Shown here: in pieces, positions 7,894-15,241 of the stretch | Layout of the letters: each line of letters opens with the position of its first letter | Numbering within the stretch: the stretch's first letter is position 1 | Source of the DNA: Gemmatimonadales bacterium | GTDB lineage: Bacteria > Gemmatimonadota > Gemmatimonadetes > Longimicrobiales > Gaopeijiaceae | Reading direction: 5' to 3' | Assembly (NCBI GenBank): GCA_020344755.1 | Contig: CP070829.1 | Span: forward strand, 1,542,865 to 1,576,961 | Length of the DNA: 34,097 nucleotides | Notes under the pieces: generated by a model | What the model saw: only the letters and a program-made list of their open reading frames with translations | Told to the model about the DNA's origin: nothing | The model's database searches: none | Program-made: the position numbers and the translations under genes

Positions 7894-9012
7894 TCATTCC
7901 GTCCAGATCCTTGGCAGACGAGGCGTGAGCCCGGTGAGGACCTCGTATGGAATGGTCCCCATCCACGCCGCCACCTCTTCCAGGAGGATCTCTTCCTCCC
8001 CGTCCGACCCCAGGAGTGTCGCCACGTCCCCGGGGATTACACCCGGAACCCCTGTAATGTTTGCCACGGTCATGTCCATGGAGATCCGGCCCACCACGGG
8101 AGCCCTCCGACCTGCCACCAGGACCTCGGCCCCGTTGGACGCCGCCCTTCGATATCCGTCTCCATACCCGATGCTCAGCGTGGCCCACCGCTGCGGCGCC
8201 TCCGCTCGGTAGGTGCTCCCGTACCCGACGGTAGCTCCCGCCGGGACCTCCGCCACCCTGACCACGCGAGCCCGCACGGCCACCACCGGCTCCGGAGGAG
8301 GAAGATCGGACCCGCAACGCCCCCCGTACAGGAAGATCCCGGGGCGAGCCAGGGAAAATCCGCGCAGACCTCGTCCAAGGCGCAGGAGACCCGCGGAGTT
8401 CGCCACGTGCAGGAGCACCGCCGAAGGCGGGTTGAGATGACCGGCCACCGCGCGGAAGCGGGCCATCTGCTCGTCCACCCCGGGGCCCCCCGCCTCGTCC
8501 GCCGAATGGAAGTGGGTGAACATCCCCTCCCACTTGAGGGGGGGCACCAGCCGCGACCGGATCGACGGCCCCCAATCCCGGACAGAATCGTAGGCGAATC
8601 CGGCGCGGCCCATCCCCGTATCGACCTCGAGATGGACCCTGACTGGACGCTCTCCCGCGCACTCGCGGAGTCGGTCCAGCGTCTCCACCTGCGAGACCGT
8701 CACCGTGAGGTCGTGGGCCACCGCCGCCGCCTCCGAACCCGGTGGTAGAGGACTGAAGACGATGACCGGCTCTGTGATGCCCGCGGACCGGAGGCTCACG
8801 CCCTCGTCCACCGTGGCCACTCCCCATCCCCAAGGGGCTTCACGGGCCAGTGAACGGACCACGTCCAGCATCCCGAGCCCGTACCCGTCGGCCTTCACCA
8901 TGGGGACGAGGCGCACGCCCTCCGGGACCGCCTCCCGAAGCCGTCGGAAGTTCCGGCGCAGGGAGGCGGACTGCACCTCGATCCACGCGCGGGTCCGGCG
9001 GTCCGTTGACAT
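7894..9012 (-). CDS. alr: Alanine racemase (PLP-dependent)
   Basis: Interconverts L- and D-alanine, supplying D-Ala for peptidoglycan; cytoplasmic. The 372-residue product has the PLP-binding Lys40 in MVKADGYGLG at the start of the TIM barrel. It also has the barrel motif DTGMGRAG (131-138), the phosphate-binding ANSAG and ARPGIFLYG stretches, and the second catalytic base Tyr264 in VGYGSTY. The C-terminal beta domain has SIGYGDGY and the conserved GRISMDM. Length matches the family (360-380). The frame is open to 9093, but homology begins at AWIEV, so ATG 9012 is chosen; no clear SD precedes it, so it may be leaderless or weakly initiated. It is the first gene of the minus-strand operon and diverges from mazG with 58 bp between the start codons. 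Confidence 0.95.
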   Translation of the reverse strand: MSTDRRTRAWIEVQSASLRRNFRRLREAVPEGVRLVPMVKADGYGLGMLDVVRSLAREAPWGWGVATVDEGVSLRSAGITEPVIVFSPLPPGSEAAAVAHDLTVTVSQVETLDRLRECAGERPVRVHLEVDTGMGRAGFAYDSVRDWGPSIRSRLVPPLKWEGMFTHFHSADEAGGPGVDEQMARFRAVAGHLNPPSAVLLHVANSAGLLRLGRGLRGFSLARPGIFLYGGRCGSDLPPPEPVVAVRARVVRVAEVPAGATVGYGSTYRAEAPQRWATLSIGYGDGYRRAASNGAEVLVAGRRAPVVGRISMDMTVANITGVPGVIPGDVATLLGSDGEEEILLEEVAAWMGTIPYEVLTGLTPRLPRIWTE

Positions 9013-9070
9013 AGCAGTGGAAAGATGCGGAAGATCCACCCCGTAGCAACCCCGATTCCCCCCGCAGACC

Positions 9071-9901
9071 ATGAGCCAGGAACCCCCTGACATCCCTTAC
9101 CCCGTGGCCGGTGCGGACCACGCCGAAACGGCGCCCGGCACACTGGATCGAGGTCTCGCCCTCGTGCGCTTCCTGCGGGCGAACTGCCCGTGGGACGCCG
9201 CCCAGACCGCGGAGACCCTCGTTCCCCACCTCCTTGAGGAGGCCCATGAGGTGGCGGACGCGGTGCACCGTGCCGACGTCTCCCAACTGGAAGGGGAGCT
9301 GGGCGACCTCCTCCTCAACCTCGCATTCCAGATCGTGGTGGCGGAGGAACAGCACCGGCTGACCGCCGACTCGGTGACCCGACGCCTCGAAGAGAAGATG
9401 CGCCGGCGGCACCCGCACCTCTACGGTTTGGGGCCCCGGGAGGACTGGGAGCGACTCAAGGCACGAGAGCGCGACGAGGAGCTCGGCAAAGACCCGGGCG
9501 GAGTCCTGGGCGGGCTCGCCCGCACCCTGGACCCCCTCACCAAGGCCCACCGGATGCAGGAACGGGTGGCCGGCGTGGGATTCGACTGGGAGGACCACCA
9601 GGGCGCCTGGGACAAGGTGGCGGAAGAGCTCGAGGAGGTCCGTGTGGCGCTGGAGGCCGGGGACGAGCCGGGGGTGGAGGAGGAGCTGGGGGATCTTCTC
9701 TTCGCGGTGGTGAACCTGGTGCGCCTCGCCGGCAAGCATCCGGTGACGGCCCTGGACCGGGCGAACCGGAAGTTCCACCGCCGGTTCGAAGGGCTCGAGG
9801 CGCTGGCCCGCGCTCGAGGTGTGGACCTGTCCACGGCCTCCCTGGACCGCCTGGACCAGCTGTGGGACGAGGTCAAGGCCGGGGAGGTCTCCGATCCCTG
9901 A
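9071..9901 (+). CDS. mazG: Nucleoside triphosphate pyrophosphohydrolase MazG
   Basis: Hydrolyses NTPs and dNTPs to the monophosphate and pyrophosphate; a house-cleaning enzyme and regulator of the stringent response in other bacteria. The 276-residue product has two MazG domains in tandem. The first (about residues 26-130) carries CPWD and the Mg-binding EEAHE...EGELGD. The second (about 165-255) starts at HRMQERVAGVGFDW and carries EELEEV...EELGD. The linker ALG-type motif GGLARTLDPLTKAHR is also present. Length is normal for full two-domain MazG (260-280). It is transcribed away from alr. The stop is followed after only 6 bp by the stop of the convergent dehydrogenase gene, leaving no room for a terminator between them. 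Confidence 0.95.
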   Translation: MSQEPPDIPYPVAGADHAETAPGTLDRGLALVRFLRANCPWDAAQTAETLVPHLLEEAHEVADAVHRADVSQLEGELGDLLLNLAFQIVVAEEQHRLTADSVTRRLEEKMRRRHPHLYGLGPREDWERLKARERDEELGKDPGGVLGGLARTLDPLTKAHRMQERVAGVGFDWEDHQGAWDKVAEELEEVRVALEAGDEPGVEEELGDLLFAVVNLVRLAGKHPVTALDRANRKFHRRFEGLEALARARGVDLSTASLDRLDQLWDEVKAGEVSDP

Positions 9902-9907
9902 TCCCGG

Positions 9908-10942
9908 TCAGTACCCCGCCTCCTTGTCCACCAGGTTCCACATCTCCGCCTCGCGCCCCTGGAGAAAGCAGTGGAGGTTGTGGAGAACCAGGTCCGCTTC
10001 CCGCCGCCAGAAGTGCCGGGTGACCGGAGAGACGTGGGGGGTGATGAGCACGTTCTCCAGGCTCCAGAAGGGTGACGCCGCCTCCAGCGGCTCTCGGGCG
10101 AAGACGTCCAGACCCGCCCCTCGGAGCCTCCCGGCTTCCAGGGCTTCCAACAACGCCGCCTCGTCCGTGATCTTCCCCCGAGCCACGTTGATGTAGACCG
10201 CTCCCTCCTTCATCCTCCGGAAGGCGGACGCGTCCATCATCCCGCGGGTCTCCGGTGTGTCCGGAGCCGTGACCACCAGGAAGTCGCTCTCCGCGAGCAG
10301 AGTGTGGAAGCCATCCCGCCCGTGCAGCGACTCCACCCCCTCCGGACCCGGGCCGCCGGAGGACCGTCTGAGCCCCAGGACTCGGGCACCCAGGGCGCGA
10401 CACCGCCAGGCCACTTCCCGGCCGATGCCCCCCAACCCCAGGATCCCCACGGTGCTGGTGGAGATCTCCCGAAGCGGAGTGTCGGCGGCATAGTACGGAT
10501 CCGTGTCCCACGCCCGACGGGCCTTGCCCGCCTGACCGAAGTCGAAGCCCCGGGAAAAGTGGAGGATCATCCCGAGGACGGCCTCCGCCATCGGTGGACC
10601 GTGGATCCCGGCAGAGTTGGTGAACAGGAGGTCCCTCCGGAGCATCTCCGGCGTGAGGGACGATCCCACCCCGGCGCTTCCGGTGTGCACCCACCGGAGC
10701 TGCGGCGCCGCCCGGAGAACCTCCTCGGCGATCCCGAAACCCATGTAGACCCGAGCGTCCGCTACCGCCTCCAACACGTCCGGATGGGCACCGGTGGAAC
10801 CGTCCCCCGTACCCTCCGAGGGTGTGTCCATGACGGCGAGGGTCCAGTCGTCGGGAAGTGCATTACGAATCTCCCGGGCGAACCAGTCCGGCTGTCTCCA
10901 CACGGGGCGCTGGTCGTTGAGATCGATAACGACGTGGGGCAT
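9908..10942 (-). CDS. D-2-hydroxyacid dehydrogenase (NAD(P)-dependent)
   Basis: A 344-residue member of the D-isomer-specific 2-hydroxyacid dehydrogenases, which reduce 2-keto acids or oxidise D-2-hydroxy acids. The Rossmann motif is GILGLGGIGREVA. The catalytic Arg is in NVARGKITDE, the Glu in DVFAREPLE and the His in ITPHVSP. The N-terminal substrate domain contains the GFGIAEEVLRAAPQLRWVHTGSAGVG type signature. Substrate cannot be told; the sequence resembles the glyoxylate/hydroxypyruvate reductase-like (GhrA-like) groups more than SerA, since no ACT domain is present. ATG 10942 is chosen because homology starts at MPHVVI; the frame runs on upstream but turns into low-complexity text. No obvious SD. 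It diverges from the small protein at 11123. Confidence 0.9.
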   Translation of the reverse strand: MPHVVIDLNDQRPVWRQPDWFAREIRNALPDDWTLAVMDTPSEGTGDGSTGAHPDVLEAVADARVYMGFGIAEEVLRAAPQLRWVHTGSAGVGSSLTPEMLRRDLLFTNSAGIHGPPMAEAVLGMILHFSRGFDFGQAGKARRAWDTDPYYAADTPLREISTSTVGILGLGGIGREVAWRCRALGARVLGLRRSSGGPGPEGVESLHGRDGFHTLLAESDFLVVTAPDTPETRGMMDASAFRRMKEGAVYINVARGKITDEAALLEALEAGRLRGAGLDVFAREPLEAASPFWSLENVLITPHVSPVTRHFWRREADLVLHNLHCFLQGREAEMWNLVDKEAGY

Positions 10943-11060
10943 GACGGGCAGGTGAAGAGGGGGCCGGATCCCCGCCCCCGGGGCAGGAGGATCCGCGGCA
11001 TCGGCAAGCCGAAAACGCAAGGTAGAGCGGTGGCTCTCGGGGGAAAAGCCGGGATCCGCC

Positions 11061-11097
11061 AAGCCGTTTTGGTGTATTATCTTAGACAGGTTGTCCC
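11061..11097 (+). promoter_or_regulatory. AT-richer promoter-like patch with a small dyad
   Basis: Within the 180-bp gap between the dehydrogenase and the small-protein gene is the only clearly AT-rich stretch around. It holds TATTAT (11075-11080), a possible -10, and GACA-GGT-TGTC (11085-11095). No convincing -35 lies 17 bp upstream. It is probably the promoter of the 76-residue protein, but this is weakly supported. Confidence 0.3.
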
Positions 11098-11122
11098 ACG
11101 CTTGGCACAGGGAGCGGTCACA

Positions 11123-11353
11123 ATGAAGAAGAAGACCATGGGCAGGTTGCTGAAAGTCGGACTCATGATGAAGGCTCCCAAGCTCACCTACCTCCTCCGC
11201 CATCCCATCCGGGGGCCGAGGAATCTCCTGGCGCTTCGAGGGGCGAAGTCCCTCCTCAAGACCCGTGGAGCTGCCGTGACCGGGGCAGCACTGGCCACCG
11301 CGGCGGTGGCCCTTCCCCTGGCCGCCGTGGTCCGGAAGGATCACGCCGAGTAG
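11123..11353 (+). CDS. Small cationic single-span membrane protein, unknown
   Basis: A 76-residue protein. The N-terminal half is strongly basic (MKKKTMGRLLKV, then several more Arg/Lys in RHPIRGPRN and LRGAKSLLKTR) with almost no acidic residues. It is followed by one Ala/Val-rich hydrophobic segment, about residues 48-70, and a short tail RKDHAE. A GGGAG SD lies about 8 nt upstream of ATG 11123. A strong hairpin terminator follows at 11374, so the gene is probably a monocistronic unit. I recognise no family. The shape (basic amphipathic start, C-terminal helix) is that of a tail-anchored or membrane-associated small protein. The SD and the terminator on either side are the best evidence that it is real. 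Confidence 0.65.
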   Translation: MKKKTMGRLLKVGLMMKAPKLTYLLRHPIRGPRNLLALRGAKSLLKTRGAAVTGAALATAAVALPLAAVVRKDHAE

Positions 11354-11373
11354 CGCGGCAGGGAGTCTCGAGC

Positions 11374-11409
11374 GGGGGGGTGGCGGCAGCTGCCGCTGCC
11401 CCCTTTCTT
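11374..11409 (+). terminator. Rho-independent terminator after the small-protein gene
   Basis: Twenty bp after the stop codon there is a run of G, then the perfect palindrome GCGGCAG-CTGCCGC (11383-11396), then CCCCC and TTTCTT. The outer G and C runs pair as well, giving a long GC stem with a small internal loop, followed by a T-rich tail (11404-11409). It is the most convincing intrinsic terminator in the window. Confidence 0.65.
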
Positions 11410-11451
11410 GGTAGCACCTTTCGCGGTCCACACTCCCCTCCCACGCCCCGA

Positions 11452-11949
11452 ATGCGCCCATCCGCCCTCCTCCCCATCGCGCTGTGGTGCGCCGCGCTGC
11501 ACCTCTTCGCGGGGTCCCCGGCCACGGCGCAGGACGCCGAGGGATCTGCGCCGGCCGCCGTCGTCGGGGGAGTCGTGGGGGGCGCCGTGGCCTTATGGAG
11601 CTTCTACCCGCTCACCGGGTGTCCCATGATCACCGTCGGTGCCGCCCGGCCGGCGGACGGCTGTGACGTGGCAGCACTGGCCTCGGCGTTGGGAGGGGTG
11701 GGGGCCGGGGTTTGGACCGGCGCCACGGATTCGGGGGCAGGGTACGGAATGGCGCTGGGCGCTGCCGGCGGGCTCGGGGTCGGCTGGCTGCTGAACCGTG
11801 TCGTGCCTACACCGCGCTGGGTGGACGCCCTCCTGCTCCTGGGCGGGACGGTGGCCGGCGGGATCCTGGGGACATCCGACGAGGAGGAGGACCTCGCCGC
11901 TCAAGCCACCGTGGCGCGGATCCCCGTGGTGGCGCTCCCCTTCTTCTGA
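11452..11949 (+). CDS. Small exported Gly/Ala-rich protein, unknown
   Basis: A 165-residue protein. From ATG 11452 it has a Sec signal (MRPSALLPIALWCAALHLF, cleavage near ATAQD). The mature part has several Gly/Ala/Val-rich hydrophobic stretches (about residues 40-55, 75-100, 105-122, 125-140) that read like glycine-zipper membrane segments. A Cys pair (GCPM... DGCD) lies between the first two. The frame is open upstream to 11380 but that part is low-complexity and covers the terminator, so the later ATG is taken. There is no clear SD. The next gene downstream is on the other strand, so it stands alone. No family recognised; it could be a glycine-zipper surface protein. Confidence 0.65.
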   Translation: MRPSALLPIALWCAALHLFAGSPATAQDAEGSAPAAVVGGVVGGAVALWSFYPLTGCPMITVGAARPADGCDVAALASALGGVGAGVWTGATDSGAGYGMALGAAGGLGVGWLLNRVVPTPRWVDALLLLGGTVAGGILGTSDEEEDLAAQATVARIPVVALPFF

Positions 11950-11973
11950 CCGCCTCCCTGCGTTCCGGCGCCC

Positions 11974-12352
11974 CTACCCCTCCCCACCCTCCTCCAGGAT
12001 CCGGGCTCGTTCCCGGGTCAGCCGGTACATGAGGACCGCTACCCGCTTTGTCTGGATGGCCGGGGGGGGGTCGATCCACTCGTCCACCGTGTGGTCGTTC
12101 CCTCCACCGGGCCCCAGACCATCCAGGGCCATGTCCACGAGGCCAGCGGTGAACGAGACGTCCGCCGCTCCGGCATTCCGGGGATTCACGGGGCTTACCG
12201 GTCTCGAGGCCCAGGTCGTCGAAGCGCGTCCGCAGTCGGGTGCCTGCCTCTCGGACGCCCGCAACGTTCATGGTGCCGGAGTTCAGGTTCACGAACTCCT
12301 CCAGCAGGCCGATGGTCTCCCTGGGCCACGCCAGGGTGTCACCTCCTGACAC
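11974..12352 (-). pseudogene. Remnant of an M20 (carboxypeptidase G2-like) metallopeptidase
   Basis: Two pieces of one M20 peptidase lie head to tail in different frames. From GTG 12352 about 50 residues match the family's N-terminus (LLEEFVNLNSGTMN, then VREAGTRLRTRFDDLGLETG). After about 12205-12190 that frame loses similarity, and the frame read as ORF ending at 11974 continues with the family's C-terminus (GAADVSFTAGLVDMALDGLGP, the metal His in GGNDHTVDEW, and VLMYRLTRE). The whole middle, including the N-terminal metal ligands and the dimerisation domain (about 270-300 residues in a complete protein), is gone, and the join is out of frame. No signal peptide is present. Neither piece could be active alone. 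An assembly deletion is the other explanation. Confidence 0.75.
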
Positions 12353-12419
12353 ACCGGCAACCCATGGCCATCCGTCGAACCGGACGGCTCCCTCCCCGAC
12401 CTCGCCCGCAGGCGGCGGC

Positions 12420-12830
12420 TCAGGAGTACGGCGCGCTGATGGTCAGGTTGAACCCGTCGGGATCGGTGAGATCGAAGCTCCGGGTACCCCAGGGCTTGTC
12501 CTCGGGCTCGGAGGCCAGCGTCCCACCACGGTCGCGGATCGCGTCCGCGATGTCGTCGATATCCTGAGAGGTCTCGAGGTGCAGCCGCATCCCGACTCCC
12601 TTGGGCCGGTCCCGCCCCTTGGCCCAGTCGTCTTGCATGAGCAGGATGCGGTGGCTCCCGGCCACCAACTCGGCGCCGACGATGCGCCCTTCGTGCTCCC
12701 AGGTCTCCTTCCGGAAGAAACCCACCACATCGCAATACCACCGGAGGCTCTCCGCCATGTCTCCCACGGTGAGCGCCGGCACGATGGTGCGAAGCCGGAG
12801 GGTCTCCGGACGCTTTCGGGACTTGATCAT
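12420..12830 (-). CDS. VOC-fold (glyoxalase/bleomycin-resistance type) protein
   Basis: A 136-residue single-module protein of the vicinal oxygen chelate fold. It shows two beta-alpha-beta-beta-beta repeats: VPALTVGDMAESLRWYCDVVGF at the start and a second half ending in DLTDPDGFNLTIS, the usual C-terminal signature. The type of reaction (glyoxalase, dioxygenase, binding protein) cannot be told. ATG 12830 is chosen because AAGGAG lies 8 nt upstream and homology starts soon after; the frame upstream is not protein-like. A 155-bp gap separates it from the second VOC gene, so it may have its own promoter. It is not similar enough to its neighbour at 12986 to be a recent duplicate. Confidence 0.85.
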   Translation of the reverse strand: MIKSRKRPETLRLRTIVPALTVGDMAESLRWYCDVVGFFRKETWEHEGRIVGAELVAGSHRILLMQDDWAKGRDRPKGVGMRLHLETSQDIDDIADAIRDRGGTLASEPEDKPWGTRSFDLTDPDGFNLTISAPYS

Positions 12831-12985
12831 GGGTCGGACTCCTTGTTCAGTGGTCCCTATTCCATCACTCACCCCCAACCTCGGGCCATGCAATGGTGGG
12901 GGAAGGCCCATCGGCTCCGGGGCTGCACACCGGGGCGACGCGCGGCACCAGCGCCGCCGTTCGGTCCCGGGCCCGGGTCACCCGA

Positions 12986-13366
12986 TCATCGGTGCTGGTC
13001 GATGAGGATGGCGTTCCCGTCCGGGTCCACCAGGGTGATGTGCTCGGGGCCCTCCGTGTCGGGATCCGCTTCGCGCCCCAGCCTCAGGCCCGCCTCCTTG
13101 AGCCGGGCCTGGATCTGGCGCACGTCCGTGAACTCCTGGAGGTCCTGGGCGCTCTGGTCCCACCCGGGGTTGAAGGTCAGGATGTTCCCGTCGAACATCC
13201 CCTGGAAGAGCCCGATCACCGTATCGCCGTTCTTCATGATCAGGTACCCGTGCTCCATCTCGCCCCCCAGGTCGCTGAAGCCGAGCTTCTCGTAGAACGC
13301 CTTGGAGGTGGCCAGATCCTTGACGCTCAAGCTGACGCTGAACGCCCCCAGCGGCAGGCTGCTCAT
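12986..13366 (-). CDS. VOC-fold protein, co-translated with the M20D amidohydrolase
   Basis: A 126-residue VOC protein: N-terminal FSVSLSVKDLATSKAFYEKLGF and C-terminal ITLVDPDGNAILIDQHR are the two fold signatures. Between them lies a longer middle with GDTVIGLFQGMF and LTFNPGWDQ. The ATG overlaps the amidohydrolase stop by 4 bp (ATGA at 13366-13363), so the two are one transcriptional unit. The protein lacks an export signal while the amidohydrolase has one, so they should act in different compartments. Small-molecule binding or modification is the usual role of such proteins; no substrate can be assigned. Confidence 0.85.
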   Translation of the reverse strand: MSSLPLGAFSVSLSVKDLATSKAFYEKLGFSDLGGEMEHGYLIMKNGDTVIGLFQGMFDGNILTFNPGWDQSAQDLQEFTDVRQIQARLKEAGLRLGREADPDTEGPEHITLVDPDGNAILIDQHR

Positions 13367-14997
13367 CGGGCCCCGGCCCCGTCCTCCGTGATGGGCTGGG
13401 TCCGAACGGTGGGATACTCGATTCCCAGCTGATCCAGGTACGTGTCATGCCGGGTCGGATCGTAGTAGAACTCGCGCATGAGAGGCCGCCACCGCTCCAT
13501 GATCTCCGCGTTCAGCCAGATCGCCGGCTGATCCGTTTCCGAGATGAAGGGGATGTACTCGGTCTCGGCGGTCTGGACCTCGTTGAAGTACTCCCACGCC
13601 GCGGCCACGGTCTCTCCGTCCAGGAACAGGTCCAGCAGCGTCATGGCCTGGACCTCGGCCCCGGCCGACGCACCCTTGTGGGCAATCGGGGTGGCCATGG
13701 CGATCCCGTTCGCCCAGTTGTGGCCCGGCCCACCGGGGATGTTGGACGGATAGCGAAGCGTGACGGTGGGCATGTTCCACGAGATGTCGCCGATGTCGTC
13801 GGAACCGCCTCCCAGGGACTGGGAAAGGTCCACAGGACCCAGCAACTCGCCGATCTCGGTGGCGAGTCCCTCCTCGTCCACACCCAACTCCCGTTGAAGA
13901 GCCCGGGCGAGGGCGAGGTCCTTCTCGTCCCACTCGGGCAATCCCACCTCCTGGATGTTGGCGTAGGTGACCTCGGCCACCGGCTTGCTGAAGTGGCGTC
14001 CCCAGGCCGCACCGACGGTCATGATGGTGTCCACTTCGGTGCCGGTCATGAGGGCGGCGCCCTCCGCCATCTTCACGGCCGCGTCGTACTGCTCCTTGGT
14101 GAGCTCGTAGTCGCGCTCACGGAAGTAGAACCAGATGGTAGCCGTCTGGGGAACGACGTTGGGCTGATCACCCCCGTCCACGATGATGTAGTGGGATCGG
14201 GCCGCCGGGCGCAGGTGCTCCCGCTTGAACTCCCAGGCCTGCGCCATGAGCATGACGGCGTCCAGCGCCGAGCGACCGCGCCACGGCGATCCCGCCGAGT
14301 GGGCGGTCTCGCCGGAGAAGCGAAACTGGACCGACCAGAGGGCGTTTCCGGAGGATTGGCCCCACGACATCCCGAAGTTGTTGCTTACGTGGGTGAACAG
14401 GTTCACGTCCACGCCGTTGAAGACGCCTTCCCGGACGAAGTACGCCTTGGACGCCACCTGTTCCTCGGCCACGCCCGGCCAGATGAGCAGCGTCCCGGGA
14501 ATGTCCTCCCGCTCCATGATCTCCTTGACGGTCAGCGCCGCAACGATGTTCACGGCCTGCCCCGAGTTGTGGCCCTCCCCGTGACCCGGTGCCATGGCCA
14601 GGATGGGATCCCTATAGCCGACGCCGGGCTTCTGATTGGACTGGGGAATCCCGTCCACGTCGGACCCCAGTGCGATCACGGCACCCCCCTCCCCTTGCGT
14701 CCATCGGGCGGTCCATGCCGAGGGCATGCCCGCGACCCCGAGCTCGATCTCGAAGCCCGCGTCGGCCAGGATCCCCGTGAGGTACCTCTGGGTCTCGAAC
14801 TCCTGCATGCCCAGCTCCCCGAAGGAGTAGAGCATGTCGATGATCTCCTGGACCAGCTTGGCCCGCTCCCGGACCATCTCTCGGGCTTCCTCCTTCAGGG
14901 CGGGAAGACGGGGGTCGGCCTGGGCGTGTGCCCCGGGTGCGGCGAGGGCAAGGGTCACCGCGGACAAGACGACGGCGCGGATGGGGGTACGGCGCAT
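13363..14997 (-). CDS. Exported M20D amidohydrolase (AbgB-like)
   Basis: A zinc-dependent aminoacylase-type hydrolase; relatives cleave p-aminobenzoyl-glutamate or other N-acyl amino acids. 544 residues from ATG 14997 (AGGAG 8 nt upstream), with a Sec signal (MRRTPIRAVVLSAVTLALAAP, cleavage near AHAQA). Motifs follow the AbgB pattern: ELGMQEFET near the start, the metal Asp in LGSDVDGIP, the His in GHGEGHNSGQA, the Glu pair in PGVAEEQVASK, and a His in LFTHVSNNFG. The lid domain begins after SGETAHSAGSPWRGRSALDAV, and the last metal His is in GGPGHNWANG. A C-terminal extension of about 80 residues continues beyond the peptidase fold. It starts opposite the M23 gene across a 244-bp divergent gap. 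Substrate unknown. Confidence 0.9.
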   Translation of the reverse strand: MRRTPIRAVVLSAVTLALAAPGAHAQADPRLPALKEEAREMVRERAKLVQEIIDMLYSFGELGMQEFETQRYLTGILADAGFEIELGVAGMPSAWTARWTQGEGGAVIALGSDVDGIPQSNQKPGVGYRDPILAMAPGHGEGHNSGQAVNIVAALTVKEIMEREDIPGTLLIWPGVAEEQVASKAYFVREGVFNGVDVNLFTHVSNNFGMSWGQSSGNALWSVQFRFSGETAHSAGSPWRGRSALDAVMLMAQAWEFKREHLRPAARSHYIIVDGGDQPNVVPQTATIWFYFRERDYELTKEQYDAAVKMAEGAALMTGTEVDTIMTVGAAWGRHFSKPVAEVTYANIQEVGLPEWDEKDLALARALQRELGVDEEGLATEIGELLGPVDLSQSLGGGSDDIGDISWNMPTVTLRYPSNIPGGPGHNWANGIAMATPIAHKGASAGAEVQAMTLLDLFLDGETVAAAWEYFNEVQTAETEYIPFISETDQPAIWLNAEIMERWRPLMREFYYDPTRHDTYLDQLGIEYPTVRTQPITEDGAGAR

Positions 14998-15085
14998 GGA
15001 AGGACTCCTGGCTTCCGGTTCTGCACGTGTTGGGGCCGGGAGATTGGGCTCCGATGCCGAGGCAGGCAAGGCTCCGGATGGAACG

Positions 15086-15114
15086 GGGAGCACCGGATCC
15101 GACGGCGCTCCCCA
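15086..15114. promoter_or_regulatory. Inverted repeat in the divergent amidohydrolase/M23 gap
   Basis: The 244-bp region between the two divergent genes (14998-15241) should hold both promoters. No sigma-70-like box stands out. It contains GGGGAGC (15086-15092) and GCTCCCC (15108-15114) around a 15-bp centre that is itself rich in CGGATCCG-type symmetry. This could be an operator for both genes, or chance in GC-rich DNA. Confidence 0.25.
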
Positions 15115-15241
15115 CCACCTCTCCGGACGCGGTGTCGGGAGGACGTCCGGGGATGGCGACGTTCTTGCGGATCAGGTCCCTTCGGACCCACAGTTCGCAC
15201 TGCCGAACCCAGCCCCCACCCGCCCTCACCGGAGCCCTCCC

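Noticed and set aside
12986..12986. VOC genes as an antibiotic-resistance pair
   Set aside because: The fold is shared by many unrelated activities and nothing points to a drug substrate.
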